57,593 nucleotides of DNA from Prevotella sp. MGM1 (GTDB lineage Bacteria > Bacteroidota > Bacteroidia > Bacteroidales > Bacteroidaceae): contig NZ_BEWV01000180.1 in the NCBI RefSeq assembly GCF_002933775.1, forward strand, positions 1 to 57,593. Reading direction: 5' to 3'. The notes below the pieces were generated by a model, which saw nothing but the letters and a program-made list of their open reading frames with translations, was not told the DNA's origin and made no database searches. The position numbers and the translations under genes are program-made. Below, piece by piece: positions 1-8,582 of the stretch (its first letter is position 1; each line of letters begins with the position of its first letter).

Positions 1-60
1 GTAAATGTGCGCAATTTAAAAGACCGACGTTTTAAAATAGTTTAAAACACAGATAACATA

Positions 61-92
61 TTCGTTTTTTCTGATAATATAGCGTAATTTTG
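61..92 (+). promoter_or_regulatory. Promoter of ffh
   Basis: A perfect Bacteroidetes -7 element (TAATTTTG, 85-92) lies 33 bp upstream of the ffh ATG. The upstream stretch at 61-70 is T-rich but has no clean TTG at the usual -33 distance. Confidence 0.6.
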
Positions 93-125
93 CAGAAAAA
101 GCAATAATAAAGACACATTATATAT

Positions 126-1469
126 ATGTTTGAAAATTTAAGCGACAGACTTGAACGATCGTTCAAAATTCTCAAAGGCGAGGGAAAAATCACCGAAATC
201 AATGTTGCGGAAACGCTGAAAGACGTGCGCAGGGCGCTGCTTGATGCCGACGTAAACTATAAAGTGGCCAAGACATTCACCGACACGGTTAAGAAAAAGG
301 CTATGGGTATGAACGTGCTTACGGCCGTGAAACCGAGCCAGTTGATGGTAAAGATAGTGCACGATGAGTTGGCGGAACTTATGGGCGGAAAGGCGGTCGA
401 TATAAAAATCGAGGGCCGTCCGGCGATAATCCTGATGTCAGGACTGCAAGGTTCCGGAAAAACGACGTTCAGTGGTAAACTGGCCAACATGCTGAAAAAC
501 AAGAACCGCAAGAACCCTCTGCTCGTGGCTTGCGACGTGTATCGTCCGGCTGCTATCGAGCAGTTGAAGGTTGTGGGGCAGACAGTAGGTGTGCCGGTAT
601 ACTCGGAACCTGAAAGCAAGAACGTGGTGGAGATTGCCGCCAATGCCATTCGTGAGGCCAAGGCCAAGGGACACGACGTGGTTATCATAGACACCGCCGG
701 CCGGTTGGCTGTCGATGAGGAGATGATGGATGAAATCGAGAAACTGAAGAATGCCGTAAACCCCGATGAGACCCTTTTTGTTGTAGACTCGATGACGGGT
801 CAGGACGCTGTGAACACGGCCAAGGAGTTCAACGACCGTCTCGATTTCGACGGAGTTGTGCTCACCAAACTCGACGGTGACACACGTGGCGGTGCGGCGC
901 TTTCCATACGTACTGTTGTGACGAAGCCAATCAAGTTTGTCGGAACGGGTGAGAAAATGGAGGCTCTCGATGTGTTCCATCCCGAGCGTATGGCCGACCG
1001 TATTCTCGGAATGGGAGATATCGTCAGCCTGGTGGAGCGCGCGCAGGAGCAGTTTGACGAGAAACAGGCCAAGGAGCTGGAAAAGAAAATACGCAAGAAC
1101 CAGTTTGACTTCAACGACTTCATGAGCCAGATACAGCAGATAAAGAAGATGGGTAACATCAAGGACCTGGCAGCAATGATTCCCGGTGTGGGCAAGGCTA
1201 TTAAAGACGTTGATATAGACGATAACGCGTTCAAAGGCATCGAGGCCATCATCAACAGCATGACCCCGAAGGAGCGTTCCAATCCCGACATCATCAACCA
1301 AAGCCGCCGAATGCGCATAGCGAAAGGCTCGGGTACGAACATTCAGGAGGTAAACCGCCTGTTAAAACAGTTTGACCAGACAAGAAAGATGATGCGCATG
1401 GTCACCGGCACGTCCAACAGCAAGATGATGCAGATGGCAAACGCAATGAGAAAGATGAGGGGGATGTAA
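126..1469 (+). CDS. ffh: Signal recognition particle protein Ffh (SRP54)
   Basis: GTPase subunit of the signal recognition particle. It binds 4.5S RNA and hydrophobic signal sequences as they leave the ribosome and docks with FtsY at the inner membrane. The 447 residues fit the family. The N domain covers about 1-90. The G domain has the P-loop GLQGSGKT (106-113), DTAGR (189-193) and TKLDGDTRGG (247-256). The methionine-rich M domain fills about 300-447 and ends in a run of Met/Lys (for example MMRM, KMMQM). The ATG at 126 begins the typical MFENLSDRL start. The gene stands alone with its own promoter, and folD follows after 140 bp. Nothing in it looks unusual. Confidence 0.97.
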   Translation: MFENLSDRLERSFKILKGEGKITEINVAETLKDVRRALLDADVNYKVAKTFTDTVKKKAMGMNVLTAVKPSQLMVKIVHDELAELMGGKAVDIKIEGRPAIILMSGLQGSGKTTFSGKLANMLKNKNRKNPLLVACDVYRPAAIEQLKVVGQTVGVPVYSEPESKNVVEIAANAIREAKAKGHDVVIIDTAGRLAVDEEMMDEIEKLKNAVNPDETLFVVDSMTGQDAVNTAKEFNDRLDFDGVVLTKLDGDTRGGAALSIRTVVTKPIKFVGTGEKMEALDVFHPERMADRILGMGDIVSLVERAQEQFDEKQAKELEKKIRKNQFDFNDFMSQIQQIKKMGNIKDLAAMIPGVGKAIKDVDIDDNAFKGIEAIINSMTPKERSNPDIINQSRRMRIAKGSGTNIQEVNRLLKQFDQTRKMMRMVTGTSNSKMMQMANAMRKMRGM

Positions 1470-1497
1470 ATGATGTAAATCTTAGTATAGGGAATCG

Positions 1498-1554
1498 AAG
1501 GAGTTAAAAGGAAACAGCCACAGGCCTCAGCCAGCGTATTGCTTTTAACTCCTT
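1498..1554. repeat. Inverted repeat AAGGAGTTAAAAG, intergenic
   Basis: Two 13-bp perfectly complementary arms (1498-1510 and 1542-1554) flank a 31-bp loop between ffh and folD. The arm resembles the GGAGTTAAAGG units seen again between ilvD and ilvB (19730-19960), so this may be a short member of the same dispersed intergenic repeat. There is no T-tract, so a terminator role is uncertain. Confidence 0.6.
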
Positions 1555-1609
1555 TGACTCAACAAGGAGAATACTATAACTCCCAACCCAAAATATAAAT
1601 AAAAGAAAT

Positions 1610-2488
1610 ATGCGACTGATAGACGGAAAGGCTACCGCGGCCAAGATAAAGGAAGAGATAGCGGAGGAAGTGAAGGCAATAGTGGCTTCGGGAGGCAAAC
1701 GCCCGCATCTGGCGGCAGTGCTTGTGGGTCACGACGGTGGCTCGGAGACATACGTGAAGAATAAGGTGCTGGCTTGTGAGGCTTGCGGATTCAAGTCTTC
1801 TCTGATACGGTTTGAAGACAATATCACGGAAGCTGAATTGCTCGAATGCGTCGACAGACTCAATAATGATGATGATGTGGACGGATTTATAGTGCAGTTG
1901 CCGCTTCCGAAGCATATTGATGAGCAGAAGATAATAGAGGCGATAGATTATCGTAAGGATGTGGACGGGTTTCATCCGATAAATGTCGGGCGGATGGCAA
2001 TTGGCCTGCCGTGCTTCATTTCGGCCACTCCTCTTGGTATAATAACTCTCCTGAAAAGGTATGGGATAGAGACAAGCGGTAAAAAGTGTGTCATCCTCGG
2101 TCGCTCGAACATAGTGGGCAAACCCATGGCCCAGCTCATGATGCAGAAGCAGTATGGAGATGCCACGGTGACGGTATGTCACAGCAGGTCGCAAAACCTC
2201 AAGGAAGAGTGCAGGCAGGCGGACATTATCATAGCCGCCATCGGTCGTCCCGACTTCGTGACGGCGGACATGGTGAAAGAAGGAGCGGTAATTGTGGACG
2301 TGGGCACGACCCGTGTTCCGGATGCGACTCGCAAGAGCGGCTTCCGTCTCAACGGTGATGTTAAGTTTGACGAGGTGGCTTCTTTGTGCTCTTTCATAAC
2401 TCCAGTACCCGGCGGTGTTGGCCCGATGACAATCTGTTCGCTGATGAAGAACACGTTGGCGGCAGGCAAGAAAGAGTATTACGGATAA
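1610..2488 (+). CDS. folD: Bifunctional methylenetetrahydrofolate dehydrogenase / cyclohydrolase FolD
   Basis: Cytoplasmic enzyme interconverting 5,10-methylene-THF, 5,10-methenyl-THF and 10-formyl-THF, which supplies C1 units for purines and fMet. The 292 residues match the family length. Visible motifs are the YxxxK pair (Y48, K52), QLPLP (94-98), DVDGFHP (115-121), the dinucleotide-binding GRSNIVGKP stretch in the middle, and [10 protein letters not shown] near the C-terminus. A one-base overlap (TAATG) with the next small gene suggests translational coupling. No clear -7 box lies in the 140 bp upstream, so it might be read through from ffh or start from a degenerate promoter. Confidence 0.97.
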   Translation: MRLIDGKATAAKIKEEIAEEVKAIVASGGKRPHLAAVLVGHDGGSETYVKNKVLACEACGFKSSLIRFEDNITEAELLECVDRLNNDDDVDGFIVQLPLPKHIDEQKIIEAIDYRKDVDGFHPINVGRMAIGLPCFISATPLGIITLLKRYGIETSGKKCVILGRSNIVGKPMAQLMMQKQYGDATVTVCHSRSQNLKEECRQADIIIAAIGRPDFVTADMVKEGAVIVDVGTTRVPDATRKSGFRLNGDVKFDEVASLCSFITPVPGGVGPMTICSLMKNTLAAGKKEYYG

Positions 2489-2667
2489 TGACGGCGCAGG
2501 AGTATTACCGTTTGGGAAACCGTTTCCGCCGTGAGGGCAACTGGCAGGAAGCCATCAACAATTATATTGCGGCAATAGCTCTCGACCCTGACAGCCCCGC
2601 TGTCGAGGCCAAGCGCATGCTCGAAGATATATTAAACTATTATAATAAGGATATGTATAATCCTTGA
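2488..2667 (+). CDS. Small single-TPR protein
   Basis: A 59-residue protein whose ATG overlaps the last base of the folD stop. The frame stays open further upstream inside folD, but the ATG at 2488 gives a clean TPR-like helix pair: YYRLGNRFRREGNWQEAINNYIAAIALDP follows the TPR pattern (small residue, long helix A, Asn/Pro turn, helix B with the Asp-Pro ending). No signal peptide or membrane segment is present. It sits between folD and korD, and similar mini-TPR genes accompany kor operons in Bacteroidales as far as I recall. It may be a small scaffold or assembly factor, but its function is unknown. Confidence 0.75.
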   Translation: MTAQEYYRLGNRFRREGNWQEAINNYIAAIALDPDSPAVEAKRMLEDILNYYNKDMYNP

Positions 2668-2735
2668 TTCATCGTGGAGCTGACATGCAGTAAAAACCGT
2701 GATGGATATTCCTGTGATAACAAAAAGACTGATTT

Positions 2736-2969
2736 ATGAGTAAGATTATTGGCGCTGTCGTGGTAGATACGGGACGTTGCAAAGGCTGTTCGCTATGTGT
2801 GGAGGCTTGTCCGAAAGACGTACTTGCCATGGCAAGCAAAGTGAATGTCAACGGATATCAATACGTTGAGGCGGTCGCTGCCGACGCATGTATCGGTTGC
2901 GCGTCGTGTGGCATAGTGTGTCCCGATGGATGCATAACCGTTTACAGGAAAAAAGTGGAGGAACAATAG
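2736..2969 (+). CDS. korD: 4Fe-4S ferredoxin subunit of 2-oxoacid:ferredoxin oxidoreductase (KorD)
   Basis: A 77-residue two-cluster ferredoxin. The two CxxCxxCxxxC motifs use C15, C18, C21, C25 and C52, C55, C58, C62. As the delta subunit it takes electrons from the thiamine/Fe-S core during oxidative decarboxylation of 2-oxoglutarate (or a branched-chain 2-oxoacid) and passes them to ferredoxin. First gene of korDABC; korA starts 4 bp after its stop. In this phylum the complex replaces the lipoate-dependent 2-oxoglutarate dehydrogenase. Substrate choice (Kor or Vor) cannot be fixed from sequence reading. Confidence 0.92.
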   Translation: MSKIIGAVVVDTGRCKGCSLCVEACPKDVLAMASKVNVNGYQYVEAVAADACIGCASCGIVCPDGCITVYRKKVEEQ

Positions 2970-2973
2970 AACT

Positions 2974-4062
2974 ATGGCAGAACAGGAAGTGACACTGATG
3001 AAAGGTAACGAGGCGATAGCCCGTGCCGCAATCCGTTGCGGAGTCGACGGATATTTCGGTTATCCGATAACGCCGCAGAGTGAGATAATAGAGACGTTTG
3101 CGCTCGACAAGCCTTGGGAAACAACGGGTATGGTCGTGGTGCAGGCAGAGAGTGAGGTGGCGTCGATAAACATGGTATATGGAGCGGCGGGCGCGGGAAA
3201 GCGGGCGTTCACGTCTTCATCGAGTCCGGGTGTGGCTCTTATGCAGGAAGGCATTGCTTACATGGCGGGAGCGGAGATTCCCGGCGTGATTGTGAACGTG
3301 CAGCGCGGAGGCCCGGGACTGGGAACCATCCAGCCGTCGCAGAGCGATTATTTCCAGGCTACCCGTGGCGGTGGAAACGGTGATTACAATGTGATAGTGC
3401 TCGCTCCGGCGTCAGTACAGGAGATGGCCGACTTCGTGGAGCTTTCTTTCGATCTCGCTTTCAAATACCGTAATCCGGCAATGATACTCAGCGACGGTGT
3501 CATCGGGCAGATGATGGAGAAAGTGGTGTTGCCGCCATATAAGCCCCGTCGCACAGAGGAAGAGATACGGAAGGAATGTCCTTGGGCTACTATCGGACGG
3601 TCGAAAGACCGCAAGCCGAACATAATGACATCGCTTGAATTGAAGCCCGAGGTGATGGAAGAGCACAACATACACCTGCAAGAGAAGTATGCCGCAATCC
3701 GTGAGAACGAGGTCAGATACGAGACAATGCTTTGCGATGACGCCGATTATGTCATAGTGGCTTTCGGCAGTGCCGCGAGACTGGCACAGAAAGCTATCGG
3801 CATGGCCCGCGAGGAAGGGCTGAGGGTGGGGCTTTTCCGCCCTATAACCCTGTGGCCGTTCCCCGAAAAGGAGATTGCGGCGATGGCAAATGGTAAGAAA
3901 GGTGTGCTCGTGGTGGAGATAAATGCCGGCCAGATGGTGCAGGATGTGCGTCTGGCGGTTAATGGAGAGGTGCCGGTCGGGCACTACGGACGTCTCGGCG
4001 GAATAGTGCCGGAGCCTCATGAGATATTGGAAGCATTGAAGACAAAACTGACAGAACGATGA
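2974..4062 (+). CDS. korA: 2-oxoacid:ferredoxin oxidoreductase alpha subunit (KorA/VorB)
   Basis: The 362-residue alpha subunit carries the pyrimidine-binding and domain II/III parts of the enzyme. The hallmark YPITPQSE lies at 30-37, and GPGLGTIQPSQSD around 112-124 is typical of the family. It forms the catalytic core with KorB, where TPP-bound 2-oxoacid is decarboxylated and transferred to CoA. It overlaps korB by 4 bp (ATGA), so the two subunits are probably co-translated. Annotation pipelines often call this protein VorB (3-methyl-2-oxobutanoate dehydrogenase); 2-oxoglutarate is my preferred substrate from context. Confidence 0.93.
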   Translation: MAEQEVTLMKGNEAIARAAIRCGVDGYFGYPITPQSEIIETFALDKPWETTGMVVVQAESEVASINMVYGAAGAGKRAFTSSSSPGVALMQEGIAYMAGAEIPGVIVNVQRGGPGLGTIQPSQSDYFQATRGGGNGDYNVIVLAPASVQEMADFVELSFDLAFKYRNPAMILSDGVIGQMMEKVVLPPYKPRRTEEEIRKECPWATIGRSKDRKPNIMTSLELKPEVMEEHNIHLQEKYAAIRENEVRYETMLCDDADYVIVAFGSAARLAQKAIGMAREEGLRVGLFRPITLWPFPEKEIAAMANGKKGVLVVEINAGQMVQDVRLAVNGEVPVGHYGRLGGIVPEPHEILEALKTKLTER

Positions 4063-4832
4063 ACAACGATATGACCAATCATATAATATCACCCGAAAAT
4101 CTTGTATACAAGAAGCCGGAGCTGATGAATGACACACAGATGCATTATTGCCCTGGATGTAGCCACGGCGTGGTGCATAAACTTGTGGCTGAGGTAATAG
4201 AGGAAATGGGTATGGAAGAGAAGACCGTTGGAGTGTGCCCCGTGGGCTGCGCCGTGTTTGCCTACCGCTATCTTGACATCGACTGGCAGGAAGCCGCGCA
4301 CGGACGGGCGCCGGCAGTGGCTACAGGCATAAAACGGCTGTGGCCGGACAGGCTCGTATTCACTTACCAGGGAGACGGCGACTTGGCGTGTATAGGTACT
4401 TGCGAGACGATACATGCCCTCAACAGAGGAGAGAATATCGTGATAATATTCATCAATAACGCAATATACGGAATGACGGGCGGACAGATGGCACCTACGA
4501 CTCTGATGGGGCAGAAGACCTCCACATGTCCGTATGGTCGTGTGGCAGAGCTTCATGGATATCCTCTCAGGATAACCGAGATGGCCGCGCAACTTGAAGG
4601 AACGTGCTATGTGACACGCCAAAGCGTTGATACCGTGGCTTCGATACGTAGTGCCAAGCGTGCAATAAGAAAGGCGTTCGACGCTTCAATGGCGGGAAAG
4701 GGCAGCAGCCTTGTTGAGATAGTGTCTACCTGCAACAGCGGGTGGAAAATGTCTCCAGTGAAAGCCAATGAATGGATGCGCGAGAATATGTTTGAGTTCT
4801 ATAAGAAAGGAGATTTGAAAGATACCATCTGA
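4059..4832 (+). CDS. korB: 2-oxoacid:ferredoxin oxidoreductase beta subunit (KorB)
   Basis: The 257-residue TPP-binding subunit. CPGCSHG (31-37), C60 and C64 mark the Fe-S/TPP side. GDGD (105-108) followed by NN (133-134) is the thiamine diphosphate/Mg2+ signature, and TGGQMAPTT is family-typical. The start overlaps the korA stop by 4 bp; an alternative ATG lies four codons downstream at 4071. The next gene, korC, begins 60 bp after its stop. Confidence 0.93.
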   Translation: MNNDMTNHIISPENLVYKKPELMNDTQMHYCPGCSHGVVHKLVAEVIEEMGMEEKTVGVCPVGCAVFAYRYLDIDWQEAAHGRAPAVATGIKRLWPDRLVFTYQGDGDLACIGTCETIHALNRGENIVIIFINNAIYGMTGGQMAPTTLMGQKTSTCPYGRVAELHGYPLRITEMAAQLEGTCYVTRQSVDTVASIRSAKRAIRKAFDASMAGKGSSLVEIVSTCNSGWKMSPVKANEWMRENMFEFYKKGDLKDTI

Positions 4833-4892
4833 TGAGTGCTTATCGGTGGCACGGCTATCGGTAAAAACTCCTTGATACATAAATATAGGAAC

Positions 4893-5435
4893 ATGGAAAA
4901 AGAGATAATAATAGCCGGTTTCGGCGGTCAGGGCGTGCTCTCAATGGGTAAGATACTGGCTTACTCGGGACTGATGGAAGATAAAGAGGTGACGTGGATG
5001 CCGGCTTACGGACCCGAGCAGAGGGGTGGAACGGCCAATGTGACGGTGATAGTGAGCGACGAGCGGATTTCATCACCGATACTGAGTACATACGATATAG
5101 CGATAGTGCTCAATCAACCGTCGCTCGACAAGTTTGAGGATAAAGTGAAACCGGGTGGCGTTCTTATTTATGATGGTTACGGGATAATAAACCCTCCGCG
5201 GCGTAAAGACATCACAGTATATCGAATTGATGCCATGGACAAGGCTGCGGAGATGAAGAACGGCAAGATATTCAATATGATTGTGCTCGGCGGACTGCTT
5301 GAAGTATGCCCTGTTGTGAGTCATGCTGGTATTGAAAAGGCACTATATAAGACGTTGCCTGAGCGTCATCACGGACTTATTCCGCTTAATATTCAGGCAC
5401 TGAAAGCCGGAGCGGAGATAATAGTGAAAAATTGA
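4893..5435 (+). CDS. korC: 2-oxoacid:ferredoxin oxidoreductase gamma subunit (KorC)
   Basis: The 180-residue gamma subunit, with the family start EIIIAGFGGQGV (GFGGQG at 9-14). The open frame reaches back to a GTG at 4836, but the ATG at 4893 gives the normal N-terminus and length. It completes the korDABC operon. Downstream, 5445-5515 holds a weak inverted pair (ATTTGCGGGC and GCCTGCAAAT) that may help end transcription; convergent cobC ends at 5562. Confidence 0.92.
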   Translation: MEKEIIIAGFGGQGVLSMGKILAYSGLMEDKEVTWMPAYGPEQRGGTANVTVIVSDERISSPILSTYDIAIVLNQPSLDKFEDKVKPGGVLIYDGYGIINPPRRKDITVYRIDAMDKAAEMKNGKIFNMIVLGGLLEVCPVVSHAGIEKALYKTLPERHHGLIPLNIQALKAGAEIIVKN

Positions 5436-5561
5436 TTTGTATAAAAACAGGATTTGCGGGCGCGATGTTTCTTTATCGTTTACGATTTATTTGATAGAGA
5501 ACGGTGCCTGCAAATTTTGTACATATACACAAACCGACTTCCCAAATACTTGTTGTAATCG

Positions 5562-6092
5562 TTAAACGCTGATTTTCATTATCCCTCCGTAAGGCACGAG
5601 GTGTTTGAAACAATCGTTCTTTGGAAACAATCCGCCATATATTCCGGCGCACATCATTACTCCGCCATGTGCAAAGACAGAGACACGTTTGTAGCTATTG
5701 AGGCGTATCTCATCAAGAAAAGCTGCCACACGGGCGTACAGCACAGGAAAGCTCTCGCCGTTTTTGGTAGCCGCATGCATGTAATCGTCGTACCATTCTT
5801 GCAGTTCCTTGTCTTTTATCTCATCGAATTTGCGCATCTCCCAGTCGCCCATGCTCATCTCTTTAAGCCTGTTGTCGATAGTGGGTGAGGGGTAGCCGCA
5901 GTATTCAGCCAGTTTGCGTGCTCTTGTGAGTGGTGATGAGAACACGGCGTCAAACTTTCCATATTCCATCAGATTCTTTTTGGTTACGGCCGCTTCTTGT
6001 TCGAACGTATCGTTAAGCGGTACGTCGGTGCGTCCGTAACATGTGCCTTTCGGCACGTTGACACTCGTATGTCTTATAAAGATTATATCCAT
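5562..6092 (-). CDS. cobC: Alpha-ribazole phosphatase CobC (histidine phosphatase family)
   Basis: A 176-residue phosphoglycerate-mutase-type histidine phosphatase. The N-terminal IFIRHTS places the catalytic His at residue 8. The next conserved parts are GRTDVPL, SSPLTRARKLAEY and FAHGGVMM. In cobalamin assembly it dephosphorylates alpha-ribazole-5'-phosphate, or adenosylcobalamin-5'-phosphate after CobS. The call relies on cobU, cobT and cobS lying 1.7 kb away on the same strand; without that context any small phosphatase would fit. Its separation from cobS by the oppositely oriented fucO is odd. Confidence 0.82.
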   Translation of the reverse strand: MDIIFIRHTSVNVPKGTCYGRTDVPLNDTFEQEAAVTKKNLMEYGKFDAVFSSPLTRARKLAEYCGYPSPTIDNRLKEMSMGDWEMRKFDEIKDKELQEWYDDYMHAATKNGESFPVLYARVAAFLDEIRLNSYKRVSVFAHGGVMMCAGIYGGLFPKNDCFKHLVPYGGIMKISV

Positions 6093-6201
6093 ATCGGTTT
6101 ATTTTTTCTGAAAGTACAAAGATAAATGATTTTCGGGTAAACGGCAAGCTGCACTCCTTTTTATTTCCTAACCAAAAGTATAGAATACCGAATATTCTTC
6201 G

Positions 6202-6289
6202 TATATTTGCAGAAGATAGGCTGCGTCTCAGTAATTTGAAACAAATTTCATCACAATTCGACTTGCACTATCTTTGCAGAAGATAGGCT
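6202..6289 (+). promoter_or_regulatory. Two tandem promoters with a 17-bp direct repeat, before fucO
   Basis: TATATTTG (6202-6209) and TATCTTTG (6269-6276) are both perfect -7 boxes. Each runs into the same downstream sequence: TTTGCAGAAGATAGGCT occurs at 6206-6222 and 6273-6289, 67 bp apart. The distal copy has TTT (6246-6248) exactly 20 bp upstream; the proximal one lacks a clear -33. The duplicated initially transcribed region is unusual. Confidence 0.65.
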
Positions 6290-6378
6290 TCCCATTGGCA
6301 ATTTAAGCGGTTTTGGTTGCTTCCGGTTTGCGCTATACAGGCAGAATATTATTCAATCTAAAACAATAAGTATTAATT

Positions 6379-7533
6379 ATGGTAAACAGATTTATTTTAA
6401 ACGAAGTTTCATATTTCGGACCCGGCGCACGAAAAGAATTGCCGAATGTTGTAAACCGCTTTGGATATAAGAAAGCGTTGGTCGTGACGGACAAAGGACT
6501 TATGAAGTTCGGAGTGGCTAAAATGGTGCTTGATGAACTTGACGCCGCCGGAATAGCATACGATATATTTGATGACGTGAAGCCTAATCCGACCGTGACA
6601 AACGTGAAAGAAGGTATCGGGGCGTGCAAGACAGCGGAAGCCGATTTTATAATAGCCATTGGCGGCGGATCTGCCATGGACACTGCAAAGGGCATCGGTA
6701 TTGTGTGCAACAACCCTGAATTTTCCGACATTGTTTCTCTTGAAGGCGTGGCAGACACGAAGAAAAAGAGCCTTCCTATTATTGCCTTGCCAACAACGGC
6801 CGGCACGGCGGCGGAAACGACAATAAACTATGTGATAGTCGATGAGGAAAATCAGAAGAAGATGGTATGTGTCGATCCCAACGACATACCGGCTGTTGCC
6901 ATTGTTGACGCGGAATTGATGTATTCGTTGCCCAAGGGGCTCACTGCTTCCACCGGAATGGACGCCATGACACATGCCATAGAAGGCTATATAACGAAAG
7001 CAGCGTGGGAGATGAGCGACATGTTTGAAATAAAGGCAATAGAGATGATCCACAAATACCTGCCGATAGCAGTCAACGAACCGGAAAATCCGGAGGGACG
7101 TAACGGTATGGCGGTGGCTCAGTATATCGCAGGTATGGCGTTCTCGAATGTTGGTCTCGGTGTGGATCACGGTATGGCTCATCCCATGAGCGCACTGCAT
7201 GATGTGCCGCATGGTGTGGCTTGTGCCATACTTCTGCCCGCGGTGATGCGTTTCAATGCTCCTGCCGCAAAGGAAAAATATGTAGAGATTGCCAAGGCTT
7301 GCGGTGTGTATAAGGATGGAATGACGGTCGATCAGGCCGTTGAGGCTGCTTGCGAGGAGATTGCCAACCTGTCGAGAATAGTGGGAATACCGGCTCATCT
7401 GTCAGAACTCGGTATCAAAGAAGAGGATATTCCGGCACTTGCCGAACAGGCTATCAATGATGTTTGTACTCCCGGTAATCCGCGTGAGGTCACAAAGGAG
7501 GATATTATAGCACTGTACAAGTCTATCTTGTGA
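6379..7533 (+). CDS. fucO: Lactaldehyde reductase / iron-containing alcohol dehydrogenase FucO
   Basis: A 384-residue group III Fe-dependent alcohol dehydrogenase. It is close along its whole length to what I know of E. coli FucO (start NRFILNE, GGGSAMDTAK NAD-binding loop at 95-104, and the C-terminal DVCTPGNPRE). Predicted iron ligands D195, H199, H264 and H278 are all present. It would reduce L-lactaldehyde from fucose or rhamnose breakdown to 1,2-propanediol with NADH; rhaM lies 25 kb away in this window. Two tandem promoters precede it and a strong terminator follows, so it is probably a single-gene unit. It sits between the cobalamin genes cobS and cobC, on the opposite strand. Confidence 0.92.
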   Translation: MVNRFILNEVSYFGPGARKELPNVVNRFGYKKALVVTDKGLMKFGVAKMVLDELDAAGIAYDIFDDVKPNPTVTNVKEGIGACKTAEADFIIAIGGGSAMDTAKGIGIVCNNPEFSDIVSLEGVADTKKKSLPIIALPTTAGTAAETTINYVIVDEENQKKMVCVDPNDIPAVAIVDAELMYSLPKGLTASTGMDAMTHAIEGYITKAAWEMSDMFEIKAIEMIHKYLPIAVNEPENPEGRNGMAVAQYIAGMAFSNVGLGVDHGMAHPMSALHDVPHGVACAILLPAVMRFNAPAAKEKYVEIAKACGVYKDGMTVDQAVEAACEEIANLSRIVGIPAHLSELGIKEEDIPALAEQAINDVCTPGNPREVTKEDIIALYKSIL

Positions 7534-7566
7534 TCGGCCTTTCCTTTGTGAGAAGAAGTTAAAGAC

Positions 7567-7632
7567 AATGAGAATGAGGGATTTATTATCCGCATAGAGG
7601 TTTTCATGCGGTATTCCTCATTCTCATTTTTC
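7567..7632 (+). terminator. Rho-independent terminator of fucO
   Basis: The 13-bp arms AATGAGAATGAGG (7567-7579) and CCTCATTCTCATT (7616-7628) are perfectly complementary. An inner CCGCAT/ATGCGG stem lies between them and the right arm runs into T(5). Confidence 0.88.
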
Positions 7633-7787
7633 CTTTTGGTTATTTGTTGAAAAACAGTAATAGTCGTTCTGCTTATTATTTTTTAGTATGTGTAAGTATA
7701 CGGCTGATTGTTTTTTACAGTCCTGGTAATCCCCGAAACAGCCATATTATATACTTTGAGACAGGCATCAGGAATATTCGGTAATGA

Positions 7788-8582
7788 CTAAATCATTCCT
7801 GCGACAGTGATATATATGCTCAGTTCGACAAGCAGAAACAACGCACCGCAGCAGTCACCGGTATATCCCTTCAGTTTGTTCCATATCATGAGATATAGGA
7901 AATACATGACGATGCACGGAGTGAACACAAGCAGTTGCCAGTCTATATGAACATACATAATATATATATATGCTGCAAGTGGCAATAAACCTTGTGCCGC
8001 CAGGCTCAGTGACGCGGTGACGTTCATTTTGCGATATACGGTCTTTGCTTTCGATTCTTCTTCCGTTCTGGCATAGGGCATCATCATTATAATCTGTCCG
8101 GCAATCATTTTAGCGTATGGATCGGCAGCAAGTATCGTGAACGCCGCAATTTTTGGAGGCATCGAATAGAGAGCGGCCGCAAGCAAGGCAATGTAAAGCA
8201 CTATGCCCAGTACTCCGTAAGTACCTATACGTGAGTCTTTCATTATCTCGAGAATGCGTGCCTTGTTGCCGCCACCGCCGCCGAAGCCGTCGAAAAAGTC
8301 GCACAGGCCGTCTTCGTGTAGTGCTCCTGTGAGCAGTATACGGGAGGAAACAGCCATGATAATGGCGACGGGATAGGGTAGAAACATGCTTCCGAAATAT
8401 AGAGTGGCGGCCATCACTGCCCCCGTTATCCATCCGGCAAGCGGCCAGTGTTCAACGACAGTGCGATAGCTTTCGTGTGGAGGTTGATGTATTCTCCATA
8501 GCGGAAGACGTGTGAAAAATATCATCGCAGCCCATATATTATCGTACCATTTAGAAGTATTTAGTGATATTCGCATTGTCAA
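7788..8582 (-). CDS. cobS: Adenosylcobinamide-GDP ribazoletransferase CobS
   Basis: A 264-residue inner-membrane enzyme that joins adenosylcobinamide-GDP with alpha-ribazole(-phosphate) to make adenosylcobalamin(-phosphate). Several hydrophobic helices are evident. The family motifs are DGLCDFFDGFGGGG and DSRIGTYG in the first half and NKLKGYTGDCCGA near the C-terminus. It overlaps the 3' end of cobT by 32 bp, which implies coupled translation in a cobU-cobT-cobS operon. An in-frame ATG two codons in (8576) is an alternative start. Confidence 0.94.
   Translation of the reverse strand: MTMRISLNTSKWYDNIWAAMIFFTRLPLWRIHQPPHESYRTVVEHWPLAGWITGAVMAATLYFGSMFLPYPVAIIMAVSSRILLTGALHEDGLCDFFDGFGGGGGNKARILEIMKDSRIGTYGVLGIVLYIALLAAALYSMPPKIAAFTILAADPYAKMIAGQIIMMMPYARTEEESKAKTVYRKMNVTASLSLAAQGLLPLAAYIYIMYVHIDWQLLVFTPCIVMYFLYLMIWNKLKGYTGDCCGALFLLVELSIYITVAGMI

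Noticed and set aside
438..1301. Long open frame (287 codons) antisense to ffh
   Set aside because: Lies fully opposite a conserved essential gene; composition mirrors ffh codons and no motif or start signal supports it.
5445..5515. Terminator for korDABC
   Set aside because: Only a 10-bp imperfect pair with a long loop and no T-tract; mentioned with korC but not called.
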